NCBI GenBank assembly: GCA_002307095.1
Contig: DBTO01000175.1
Location: forward strand, 1 to 6,670
Length of the DNA: 6,670 nt
Origin: Sulfurospirillum sp. UBA1314
GTDB taxonomy: Bacteria; Campylobacterota; Campylobacteria; Campylobacterales; Sulfurospirillaceae
Direction of reading: 5' to 3'
The notes beneath the pieces are model-generated. The model did not search any database, was not told the DNA's origin, and saw only the letters and a program-made list of their open reading frames with translations. The first letter of the stretch is position 1. Each line of letters starts with the position of its first letter. The translations under genes were made by a program, and so were the position numbers. Below, piece after piece: positions 1-5,872 of this stretch.

Positions 1-292
1 TTGGCATCATAAACATGCTCATAACAAGACTTGGCACAGCAGTTGCATCCATAAAGTACAACGCACTGTTCTCACTAAGGTAATTTGGATTGGCTTCAAA
101 AAAAGCTTTCATCACATCGCCTTGAGATTTGGTGTAAGCGATGATAATCTGCTTGGTTTGTGGTGTAATGTTAACCGTTTTTTCAAACTGATCTTTAATG
201 ACAGGCGCTTCAATCACTGAGCCCTCTTTCAACGTGTCAGCAAACAGTCCAAAAGGCAAAATAAGCGCGATGAGAAGTAGAAGTTGTTTCAT
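1..292 (-). CDS. Exported protein of unknown function, N-terminal part (cut by window edge)
   Basis: The ATG at 292-290 opens a frame that stays open to the window edge, giving 97 residues. The N-terminus (MKQLLLLIALILPFGLFA then DTLKEG) is a textbook Sec signal peptide: one Lys, a leucine-rich core and an FA/D cleavage site near residue 18. The mature protein should therefore be periplasmic. An AAGGAA ribosome binding site (297-302 on the complement) sits 4 bases before the ATG and supports this start. The rest, including a stretch around residues 48-97 with IIIAYTKSQGD, FFEANPNYL and ALYFMDATAVPS, resembles small periplasmic proteins conserved in Campylobacterota. Some of these carry the doubtful database name FAD/FMN-containing dehydrogenase, but no flavin motif is visible here. 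A thioredoxin-like fold is possible, yet there is no CxxC in the visible part. It is divergent from the dehydrogenase gene. The coding call is firm; the function is unknown. Confidence 0.85.
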   Translation of the reverse strand, partial: MKQLLLLIALILPFGLFADTLKEGSVIEAPVIKDQFEKTVNITPQTKQIIIAYTKSQGDVMKAFFEANPNYLSENSALYFMDATAVPSLVMSMFMMP

Positions 293-321
293 AGAATTCC
301 TTTATTGATAATAATTCTCTG

Positions 322-329
322 ATTGTATC
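322..329 (-). promoter_or_regulatory. Possible -10 element for the exported-protein gene
   Basis: On the complement the sequence reads GATACAAT, a TACAAT-type -10 box about 30 bases before the start codon at 292. No good -35 box is found at 16-18 bp upstream; A/T-rich sequence is there instead, which is usual for sigma-70-type promoters in Campylobacterota. The same octamer occurs before the gene at 1419. The prediction rests on motif and position only. Confidence 0.4.
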
Positions 330-394
330 TTTTCAAAGTAAATAGCAGATTAACAAAAAATGATCAATCTTCTCACAAAAGTTTGAAAAAAGCA

Positions 395-403
395 TGCTAT
401 ACT
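395..403 (+). promoter_or_regulatory. Extended -10 promoter of the dehydrogenase gene
   Basis: TGC followed by TATACT (398-403) is an extended -10 element (TGn plus a five-of-six match to TATAAT). It lies 39 bases before the ATG at 443, so transcription would start near 410. No -35 box is recognisable at the normal distance, which the extended TG would compensate for. The palindrome TTTACATGTAA (420-430) lies in the predicted 5' leader, between this element and the ribosome binding site. Confidence 0.55.
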
Positions 404-419
404 TTTTCACGTTAGACTC

Positions 420-431
420 TTTACATGTAAA
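420..431. repeat. TTTACATGTAAA palindrome, copy 1
   Basis: This is a perfect 12-base palindrome (core TTACATGTAA at 421-430) in the predicted 5' leader of the dehydrogenase gene. It directly abuts the AAGGAA ribosome binding site at 431-436. It is one of six copies in the window. Its position 17 bp past the predicted -10 box would suit an operator or roadblock site, but copies inside genes show that the motif is not restricted to leaders. Confidence 0.85.
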
Positions 432-442
432 AGGAAAATTCC

Positions 443-1357
443 ATGAAAATTGCCGTGATTACCCCTCTTTTTTCGCGCTCACGTGAGCTGATGAACGAGC
501 TTACCTTTCATTTCCAAGAGGTCAAACACAACGCGGACAACACGCTTAAAACCAAAGAAGATATGATCACTTTTTTGCACGATGTCGATGGAGCAATCGT
601 TGGACGTGAAGAGATAGACGATGAGATCTTAAGCGCATGCCCCAAGCTTAAAATCCTCTCACGTTACGGAGTCGGACTGGACAATCTTGACCTTGATGCG
701 ATGCAAAAAAGAGGGGTAAAACTGGGTTGGAGTGGTGGAACCAACAGCAATTCGGTCGCCGAGATCACCCTTTCATTGATGCTCTCGCTCATCCGCAACC
801 TTCATGTTGCAACCACACTTTTGAAACAGCATACATGGAAAGTGAATGGCGGAAGTGAGCTGAGTGGTAAAACCATCGGTCTGTTTGGCTTTGGAAACAT
901 CGCCAAACGTTTGATTGAGCTTTTAAGCCCTTTTCACTGCAAAATTCTCGTCTGCAACCGTACGCAAAATGCAGAGGAAGCTCACAAATATGGCATCACG
1001 TTCGCAAGCAAAGAGCGCATCTTAGAAGAAGCCGACATCATCTCTATTCATCTGCCGCTCACTACTGGAAGTCAAAACCTCTTTTCTACCGATGAATTTA
1101 AAGCGATGAAAAAAAGCGCGTTTATCATCAACACCGCACGTGGCGGCATCATCGATGAAGAAGCGCTTAAAGTGGCACTCAAAACGGGCGAAATCGCAGG
1201 TGCAGGACTGGAAGCTTTTACGGTAGAACCTGTCCAAGACTGGGAACTCATCGACCTACCCAATCTTGTCTGCACACCGCATCTTGGAGGAAACTCCAAA
1301 GAGAGTATTTTAGCGATGGGCTACGCCTGTATCGAACATCTGAAGAATATGAAATAA
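443..1357 (+). CDS. D-isomer-specific 2-hydroxyacid dehydrogenase (phosphoglycerate dehydrogenase-like)
   Basis: This 304-residue protein has the family architecture: an N-terminal catalytic half, an inserted Rossmann domain (about residues 98-278) and a return to the catalytic domain. The expected motifs are visible: SRYGVGLDNLD at 73-83, the dinucleotide loop GFGNIA at 149-154, the catalytic Arg in NTARGG (R233), the Glu in VEP (E262) and the His in CTPHLGG (H280). Such enzymes reversibly oxidise D-2-hydroxyacids to 2-oxoacids with NAD(P) in the cytoplasm. At the end of the second Rossmann strand the usual Asp is replaced by Asn-Arg (N172-R173), which suggests NADP(H) preference. There is no C-terminal ACT domain, so this is not a full-length regulated SerA; the substrate cannot be told from sequence. 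The start is supported by AAGGAA 6 bases upstream. It has its own promoter and is not obviously in an operon. Confidence 0.9.
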   Translation: MKIAVITPLFSRSRELMNELTFHFQEVKHNADNTLKTKEDMITFLHDVDGAIVGREEIDDEILSACPKLKILSRYGVGLDNLDLDAMQKRGVKLGWSGGTNSNSVAEITLSLMLSLIRNLHVATTLLKQHTWKVNGGSELSGKTIGLFGFGNIAKRLIELLSPFHCKILVCNRTQNAEEAHKYGITFASKERILEEADIISIHLPLTTGSQNLFSTDEFKAMKKSAFIINTARGGIIDEEALKVALKTGEIAGAGLEAFTVEPVQDWELIDLPNLVCTPHLGGNSKESILAMGYACIEHLKNMK

Positions 1358-1381
1358 GTTATCAGAATTTTATTCTTTTTG

Positions 1382-1389
1382 GATACAAT
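1382..1389 (+). promoter_or_regulatory. Promoter -10 region of the coiled-coil protein gene
   Basis: GATACAAT (TACAAT at 1384-1389) follows a T-rich run (1368-1380) and lies 30 bases before the ATG at 1419. This T-run, GG, -10 arrangement recurs at the mntA promoter (6544-6558, complement) and is typical of Campylobacterota promoters that lack a -35 box. The gene is therefore probably transcribed separately from the dehydrogenase upstream, which ends at 1357. Confidence 0.5.
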
Positions 1390-1418
1390 AAGACCGATTT
1401 TGTGTCAGCAGGGAAGTC

Positions 1419-2675
1419 ATGGAAGAATCATTTAATCACGTCGAAACCGTCATTGATCAGTTTTTAGCACAATTCGATCCCAATCGTTACCTTTTCTTGG
1501 ATGTGCTTTACCGTTTTGAAGAAGAAGATCTTGAACCGATTATCTCTGCTCTAGAGCATTGTAAACTTCCCAAACGTTATACCTCGTATATTGATGTTTT
1601 GCACGAAAAATTCGCCAATAAAGTCGATCTCAATGCCTCGGATCTTTTTCTTTACACCGACAATGAAATCTACATCAAGCGCTATTTTCAAGTCACGCTT
1701 CCTGAAAATTGCACCGACCGCCGAGCGTGCGGCATTCCACTTGAAACACTCGCATCTTACAAAAAGCAGTTTTTCCCCAACGATGAGCATAAAGAGCGTT
1801 TGATAGCCCTGCTTCCTTTTGCCATTGAAAGCACGCTCAATATCAAAAAAATAAACCCGATGGAATTCAAAAATCTCTTCATCCCCACCTTCGTAAACCT
1901 CGCTGATATCGTTGTCATCGAATCAAGTGAGCTCGAAGATTTGCGCAGTATTCGAGGGCTGAGTTATTTTATTTTGCGTGAAGTGTTTGAAGATATGATG
2001 ATGCTAATCGCAGAAAATATTTTGCTCCATTTTTCCAATCAAGAGAAAAAAGCGATTGATTTTCTGAGCCACTTTGGCATTCACGAAACCATCGATGCAA
2101 AAGGAAACCGTTACAAACCCAACCCGATTTTAGATGAAAGCAAGCGCGCGTGGAATATGACCACCATTCGCTCAACGATGATTCAATTTAAAAAATCAAA
2201 GCAAACGCTCTACGATAGACGCAACGATATTGCTATTATCAAGAAAAAACTCGACCACCACCGCAGTGAATCCAAAGAGATCAGCCAGCAGATCAAAAAA
2301 GAGCACGAGAACCTTAAAGAGATCGAAGAAAAAGTAGAACAAACGCGCTTGACGCTCGAAAAACTCGAAGCAACCGATGCTAAAGAGGTCAAGTTTTTAG
2401 AAAATGGCGAAGAGAAAAATTTTGATCGCAGAAGTTTGGTAGCGCAACTTTACCGAAAAGAAGAGTCTCTCCTAAATCAAAAAACAAAGCTTCAAAAATC
2501 ACGCAAAGAGCTCGAACTTACCCTTTCCAATAAGCAAAAAGAGATTTACGTCTGGGAGCGACGTTTTAGCGAAACCGAAAAATCACTTGTCATCCTCGAA
2601 TCCCAAGGACACCCTATTGATGGGCAGTACGAGCGCATTCGAAGAGCGCTTGCGAAAACACTCTCCCAACGCTAA
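1419..2675 (+). CDS. Conserved-type cytoplasmic protein with long C-terminal coiled coil, function unknown
   Basis: I do not recognise a named family for this 418-residue protein. There is no signal peptide or membrane segment, so it should be cytoplasmic. Residues 1-250 look globular and alpha-rich, with acidic patches and no evident catalytic motif or Walker A loop. Residues about 256-325 and 338-395 are highly charged, with heptad-like spacing of Leu/Ile (for example IAIIKKKLDHH, NLKEIEEKVEQTR, LEKLEATD). Together they look like two coiled-coil arms broken by a short charged linker (LENGEEKNFDRR, 327-338). Such a helical hairpin could serve oligomerisation or a structural role. The end (GQYERIRRALAKTLSQR) is basic. 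The start is supported by AGGGAA at 1410-1415, 3 bases before the ATG. It converges on tex with a 16-bp spacer. Cysteines (C48, C98, C104) show no metal-binding pattern. The coding call is firm; any function would be a guess. Confidence 0.85.
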   Translation: MEESFNHVETVIDQFLAQFDPNRYLFLDVLYRFEEEDLEPIISALEHCKLPKRYTSYIDVLHEKFANKVDLNASDLFLYTDNEIYIKRYFQVTLPENCTDRRACGIPLETLASYKKQFFPNDEHKERLIALLPFAIESTLNIKKINPMEFKNLFIPTFVNLADIVVIESSELEDLRSIRGLSYFILREVFEDMMMLIAENILLHFSNQEKKAIDFLSHFGIHETIDAKGNRYKPNPILDESKRAWNMTTIRSTMIQFKKSKQTLYDRRNDIAIIKKKLDHHRSESKEISQQIKKEHENLKEIEEKVEQTRLTLEKLEATDAKEVKFLENGEEKNFDRRSLVAQLYRKEESLLNQKTKLQKSRKELELTLSNKQKEIYVWERRFSETEKSLVILESQGHPIDGQYERIRRALAKTLSQR

Positions 2676-2677
2676 GC

Positions 2678-2688
2678 TTTACATGTAA
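2678..2688. repeat. TTTACATGTAA palindrome, copy 2, filling a convergent spacer
   Basis: The two convergent stop codons (TAA at 2673-2675, and tex TAG on the complement at 2692-2694) are 16 bp apart. The spacer is the palindrome flanked by GC on each side, so 14 of its 16 bases are symmetric. As RNA it would form only a very weak hairpin without a U-tract, so it is not a convincing intrinsic terminator. Confidence 0.85.
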
Positions 2689-2691
2689 CGC

Positions 2692-4806
2692 CTAAATCTC
2701 TTTGAGGCTCAGGCTCACTTTACCTTTTTCTTTGTCCACTTCGATGACACGAATTCGCGTTAATTGCTGGTTGATGCTGAGCACTTCTAACGGATGCGCG
2801 ATGCGTTTGTCGCTCATCTGCGAGATGTGAATGAGTCCATCATTTTTCAGCCCAATGTCCACAAATGCCCCAAAATCGGCAATGTTTCGCACCACGCCTG
2901 AGACGATGGAGCCTTCACTGAGTTCACTAATATCCGTCAGATCTGAGCGAAAGGCAATCGGTGGCAAGCTCTCCCTTGGGTCAAATCCCGGCTTTAAAAG
3001 TTCGGCAATAATATCTTGAAGCGTTACTTCACCAATGCCTTGCTCTTTGGCTAACGCGATAATCTGCTCTTTGGAAAGTGTCGCCAAATCAGCGCGCGCT
3101 AAAAGCTTCTGCGCAGTCGCATAACTCTCAGGGTGAACGCCTGTATTATCGAGCACACTTTTGCCCTCGCGGATACGGAAAAATCCTGCGCATTGCTCGT
3201 AGGCTTTCGCCCCTAAACCTTTTACATGTAAGAGTTCAGACTTACATGTAAACGCCCCTTTGCTCTCACGATGTTCAACAATGGCTTTGGCAAGTTTTGC
3301 GCCAACACCCGCCACATAGGAGAGCAAAGAAATGGAAGCACTGTTAGGATCAACACCGATGCGGTTTACCAAATCTTCGATAACTTCATTGAGCTTTTTC
3401 TCAAGCTGTTTTTGGTCAACATCGTGTTGGTACTGCCCGATGCCCAAAGATTTTGGATCAATCTTCACCAAGGCTGCCATCGGGTCACGCAGACGTTGCG
3501 CGATGGAAATCGCTCCGCGAATCGTTACATCCAGATTGGGGTACTCTTCGGTTGCAATTTTAGAAGCGGAATAAATAGAAGCGCCAGCTTCGGAAACCAC
3601 CGTATAGGCAAGGTTAAGCCCCTCTTCACGATTCAGCCGTGCAAAAAACTCTTGGCTTTCGCGCGAGCCCGTACCATTGCCAATCGCCACCGCGGTGATG
3701 TGGTACTTCTGCGTAAACTCTTTAATGACTTTAGCAGACTTTTCATAGTCACTTTGAGGCGGTGTCGGGTAGATGACGGCGTGGGTGAGGTACGTGCCAT
3801 GTTCATCCACGACGGCGAGTTTGCATCCCGTGCGATACGCTGGGTCAACGCCCAAAATCACGCGCTTGGTAACGGGTGGCGTGTTGAGCAGTTGCGAGAG
3901 GTTTTTACCAAAGGTCGTAATCGCTTGTGTGTCAGCTTTTTCTTTAATAAGCGCATGAATTTCGCGTTCTAACGAGGGAAATAGAAGTCGTTTAAATCCA
4001 TCTAAATAGGCTTCCGAAAGATAGCTTTTGGAACTTCTCGCGTTGCGCGGAATGCGGTAACGCTCTATCGCATTTTCCACTCTTTCCATATCGTGCAGTA
4101 TCTTTACATGTAACTCTTTTTCGCTCACGCCACGCATCATTGCGAGGTAACGATGCGATGGTATGGAGGCTATTTTCTCAGCTTTACCCGCCAGTTTGGC
4201 GTAAAGTCCATCAGGCTTGAGCGTTTTGGATGCTTTGATCTCAAACGAAGCGTAATCATGCAGTTGTGATCGCCAGTATTCACGCTCTTTCGCATCATCA
4301 CTGTAACGCTCCGCGATAATGTCTTGCGCTCCAACAATCGCCTCTTTCACACTTCCAACTTTGTCGTTCACAAAACCCTGCGCCCTCTTCTCAAACGCCT
4401 CTAATTCTAACTCCGCGCGCTCCAAAACATCGGCTAATGGACTCAATCCCGCCGCAATTGCCAATGCCGCACGGGTATTTTTCTTCTCTTTGTACGGTCT
4501 GTAAATGTCTTCCAACTCTTGCAGTGTTTGCGCCTTTTCAACCGCTTTTTTCACCTCGTCACTCAACTGGGCTTTTTCAGCAATCAGCCGTAAAATCTCC
4601 TCTTTGCGATCATGCAATTTCTTCGCATAGGCATAAATGCTATCAAACTCCCGAAGCTGTTCATCGCTCGCTCCACCCGTCATCTCTTTGCGATAACGCG
4701 CTATAAAAGGGATGGTCGAACCTTCTTCTAACAGTTTTAAAATGTTAATAATATTTTCTTTGGCAATGCCTGTTTTTTGGACTAAAATGGGAATAAGTGG
4801 GTTCAT
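2692..4806 (-). CDS. tex: Tex/YdcI-family RNA-binding transcription accessory protein
   Basis: This complete 704-residue Tex protein is close to the shorter members of the family (about 700-780). The parts in order are: a helical N-terminal region with STIPFIARYRKEMTGG (30-45) and IYRPYKEKK (101-109); a YqgF/RNase H-like domain (about 315-440) with GVDPAYRTGCK and VSEAGASIYSAS; a helix-hairpin-helix segment (about 494-545) with SYVAGVGAKLAKAIVEHR and LGAKAYEQCAGFFRI; and a C-terminal S1 domain (about 632-702) with GVVRNIADFGAFVDIG and DGLIHISQMSD. Tex proteins bind nucleic acid through S1 and associate with transcription elongation; the bacterial role is still loosely defined. The start is supported by AAGGAA (4816-4821, complement) 9 bases upstream. 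Three copies of the TTTACATGTAA palindrome lie inside the gene, encoding F519-K522, L526-K529 and L232-K235. The gene is high in GC compared with the HNH gene upstream and is not in an operon with it. Confidence 0.97.
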   Translation of the reverse strand: MNPLIPILVQKTGIAKENIINILKLLEEGSTIPFIARYRKEMTGGASDEQLREFDSIYAYAKKLHDRKEEILRLIAEKAQLSDEVKKAVEKAQTLQELEDIYRPYKEKKNTRAALAIAAGLSPLADVLERAELELEAFEKRAQGFVNDKVGSVKEAIVGAQDIIAERYSDDAKEREYWRSQLHDYASFEIKASKTLKPDGLYAKLAGKAEKIASIPSHRYLAMMRGVSEKELHVKILHDMERVENAIERYRIPRNARSSKSYLSEAYLDGFKRLLFPSLEREIHALIKEKADTQAITTFGKNLSQLLNTPPVTKRVILGVDPAYRTGCKLAVVDEHGTYLTHAVIYPTPPQSDYEKSAKVIKEFTQKYHITAVAIGNGTGSRESQEFFARLNREEGLNLAYTVVSEAGASIYSASKIATEEYPNLDVTIRGAISIAQRLRDPMAALVKIDPKSLGIGQYQHDVDQKQLEKKLNEVIEDLVNRIGVDPNSASISLLSYVAGVGAKLAKAIVEHRESKGAFTCKSELLHVKGLGAKAYEQCAGFFRIREGKSVLDNTGVHPESYATAQKLLARADLATLSKEQIIALAKEQGIGEVTLQDIIAELLKPGFDPRESLPPIAFRSDLTDISELSEGSIVSGVVRNIADFGAFVDIGLKNDGLIHISQMSDKRIAHPLEVLSINQQLTRIRVIEVDKEKGKVSLSLKEI
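3221..3231. repeat. TTTACATGTAA palindrome, copy 3 (inside tex)
   Basis: This copy lies in the helix-hairpin-helix coding part of tex. On the coding strand it is read TTA CAT GTA AA, giving Leu-His-Val-Lys (526-529). Its centre is exactly 20 bp from that of copy 4, about two turns of the DNA helix. Confidence 0.85.
3242..3252. repeat. TTTACATGTAA palindrome, copy 4 (inside tex)
   Basis: This copy is read in a different frame from copy 3: TTT ACA TGT AAG, giving Phe-Thr-Cys-Lys (519-522) in tex. The asymmetric T is on the complement strand here, opposite to copy 3. Two frames giving different residues show that the DNA word, not the peptide, is what recurs. Confidence 0.85.
4103..4113. repeat. 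TTTACATGTAA palindrome, copy 5 (inside tex)
   Basis: This copy lies in the N-terminal third of tex and encodes Leu-His-Val-Lys (232-235), in the same frame as copy 3. It lies in a stretch (VSEKELHVKILHD) that does not include the recognisable family signature motifs. Confidence 0.85.
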
Positions 4807-4823
4807 AAAATTAAATTCCTTGC

Positions 4824-4835
4824 TTTACATGTAAA
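4824..4835. repeat. TTTACATGTAAA palindrome, copy 6, tex leader
   Basis: This perfect 12-base palindrome lies in the tex 5' leader, 3 bases upstream of the AAGGAA ribosome binding site and 17 bp past the predicted -10 box (TAAAAT, complement of 4852-4857). The arrangement mirrors copy 1 in the dehydrogenase leader. Confidence 0.85.
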
Positions 4836-4851
4836 GATTTTTTGGAAAGGT

Positions 4852-4857
4852 ATTTTA
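4852..4857 (-). promoter_or_regulatory. tex: Possible -10 box of tex
   Basis: The complement reads TAAAAT, a five-of-six match to TATAAT, placed 45 bases before the tex ATG. Seventeen bp further upstream is TTATTA (4880-4875 on the complement), at best a half-match to a -35 box. This is a prediction from motif and distance; other A/T-rich words in this short region could serve instead. Confidence 0.35.
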
Positions 4858-4900
4858 GCGGAAAACAGGCGATATAATAAAGTTTTTTAAAGCTTACTAA

Positions 4901-5830
4901 TCAAGTTATATTACTTTTCCCAAAATTACAATTTGCACATAAGGTTTGCAAGTTATCCATTACTGTTTCACCACCTTTTGACCACGGAACTATATGGTCA
5001 ATGTGCAATTCAATATTTGAACTTTTAGCTGGAGAAGCACCACACATAACGCAAGTAAAATTATCTCTATTTAAAACTTTAAATCGAAGTCTTAAATTAA
5101 TATTTCGTGAGGTTTTCTTATTTTTAATAAATAATACATCATTGTTGTTGTTATTTTGTAAAATTTTATTAGTATCTGATTTATCATCAATTTTTGTTTC
5201 AAGAACGATATTGTTGTTGAATTCACTATCAAAATTAGAGTTGACATATAAAACAAAAGCTTCTAATGCTTTTCGCCATCCCCCAAATCTTCTTTTATAA
5301 GTATCAAGAGAATATTTTGAGATATTTGAATTAATTATATCTGTAGAAGTAGGTTGACGCCCTAGTCTAGTCCATATACATTCTATTTCATCAAATAATT
5401 CTAATTCTGTTATTTTATGTCGAGCAAGACCTGTAGGTTGTAACCCTGCTGCAACTAAGAAATCATCCCATTTTTTATATCTCTTAAAAATACTCTCAGC
5501 TGAAAAGCTTCCATACATTTTGTATTCTTCAAAAGTAACAGTATCTTTTAATAAGTGGGTAGAAATTTTTAATAAATCTTTAAAATAATCTTCATCTCTA
5601 ATTCGTTTTAATTCTTGTGGTGTTCGTACGGATCTTAATCCAGCTATTTTTAAAGCATTTGTCCAAGTGCCAAAATGACCTTGTATAGCTGTTTGAGAAT
5701 ATTTACCATGTTGTCTATACAATGATATTGATAAATATTCAACATTTAGAGATGTAGCAGTAGATTTGATATCAGAAATTATTTCATCATCTGCTAGTTC
5801 ATTTTTATATTCATTTAACTCAAAATTCAT
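4901..5830 (-). CDS. Stand-alone HNH endonuclease with three homing-endonuclease-associated repeats
   Basis: The C-terminus is a classic HNH/zinc-ribbon nuclease. Residue numbers are for the longest frame, from the ATG at 5845: CVMC (265-268), HIDHIVPWSKGG (281-292, with D283-H284), N298, and CANCN..K (303-310). It should cut DNA using a divalent metal. Before it come three copies of a roughly 55-residue unit matching the homing-endonuclease-associated HNH repeat: about 16-70 (ending HFGTWTNALKIAGL), 84-135 (ending RYKKWDDFLVAAGL) and 145-198 (RRFGGWRKALEAF). These presumably bind DNA. A low-complexity Asn-rich linker (about 201-250, with N231-N235) separates them from the nuclease. I choose the second ATG (5830, Met6): it has GGAG 9 bases upstream, whereas the ATG at 5845 has none. 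The gene is very AT-rich (sampled lines 20-40% GC against 45-60% in tex and the dehydrogenase), so it was probably transferred. It is a homing-type or defence nuclease; the target is unknown. Confidence 0.88.
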   Translation of the reverse strand: MNFELNEYKNELADDEIISDIKSTATSLNVEYLSISLYRQHGKYSQTAIQGHFGTWTNALKIAGLRSVRTPQELKRIRDEDYFKDLLKISTHLLKDTVTFEEYKMYGSFSAESIFKRYKKWDDFLVAAGLQPTGLARHKITELELFDEIECIWTRLGRQPTSTDIINSNISKYSLDTYKRRFGGWRKALEAFVLYVNSNFDSEFNNNIVLETKIDDKSDTNKILQNNNNNDVLFIKNKKTSRNINLRLRFKVLNRDNFTCVMCGASPAKSSNIELHIDHIVPWSKGGETVMDNLQTLCANCNFGKSNIT

Positions 5831-5835
5831 TTGAT

Positions 5836-5839
5836 AAAA
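5836..5839 (-). promoter_or_regulatory. Approximate ribosome binding site deciding the HNH start
   Basis: On the complement, the upstream ATG (5845-5843) is immediately followed by GAG, making ATGGAG. This supplies a GGAG Shine-Dalgarno sequence about 9 bases before the second in-frame ATG at 5830-5828. The first ATG is preceded only by a T-rich stretch. The core lies at 5840-5843 by strict count, give or take a few bases. It favours Met6 as the true start. Confidence 0.45.
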
Positions 5840-5872
5840 CTCCATGAATAAAAAAGAGACTGGGCTGAATTT

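Noticed and set aside
359..374. TGATCAATC as a possible FNR/CRP-type operator in the divergent promoter region
   Set aside because: The required two half-sites with a four-base gap (TTGAT and ATCAA) are not present.
1364..1380. AGAAT-TTT-ATTCT followed by TTTT after the dehydrogenase, a possible terminator
   Set aside because: The five-pair stem has only one G-C pair and is very weak, and the T-run is better explained as the T-rich part of the promoter at 1382-1389.
3271..3972. A 233-residue open frame on the plus strand, antisense to tex
   Set aside because: It is fully embedded opposite a complete, well-conserved tex gene, has no ribosome binding site or recognisable domain, and looks like a codon-bias shadow.
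5001..5300. A 99-residue plus-strand open frame opposite the HNH gene
   Set aside because: It mirrors the AT-rich coding sequence of an intact HNH protein and has no domain or ribosome binding site of its own.
5846..5872. Possible terminator between hepT and the HNH gene (T-run on the complement)
   Set aside because: There is a T-run but no inverted repeat before it that could form a stem.
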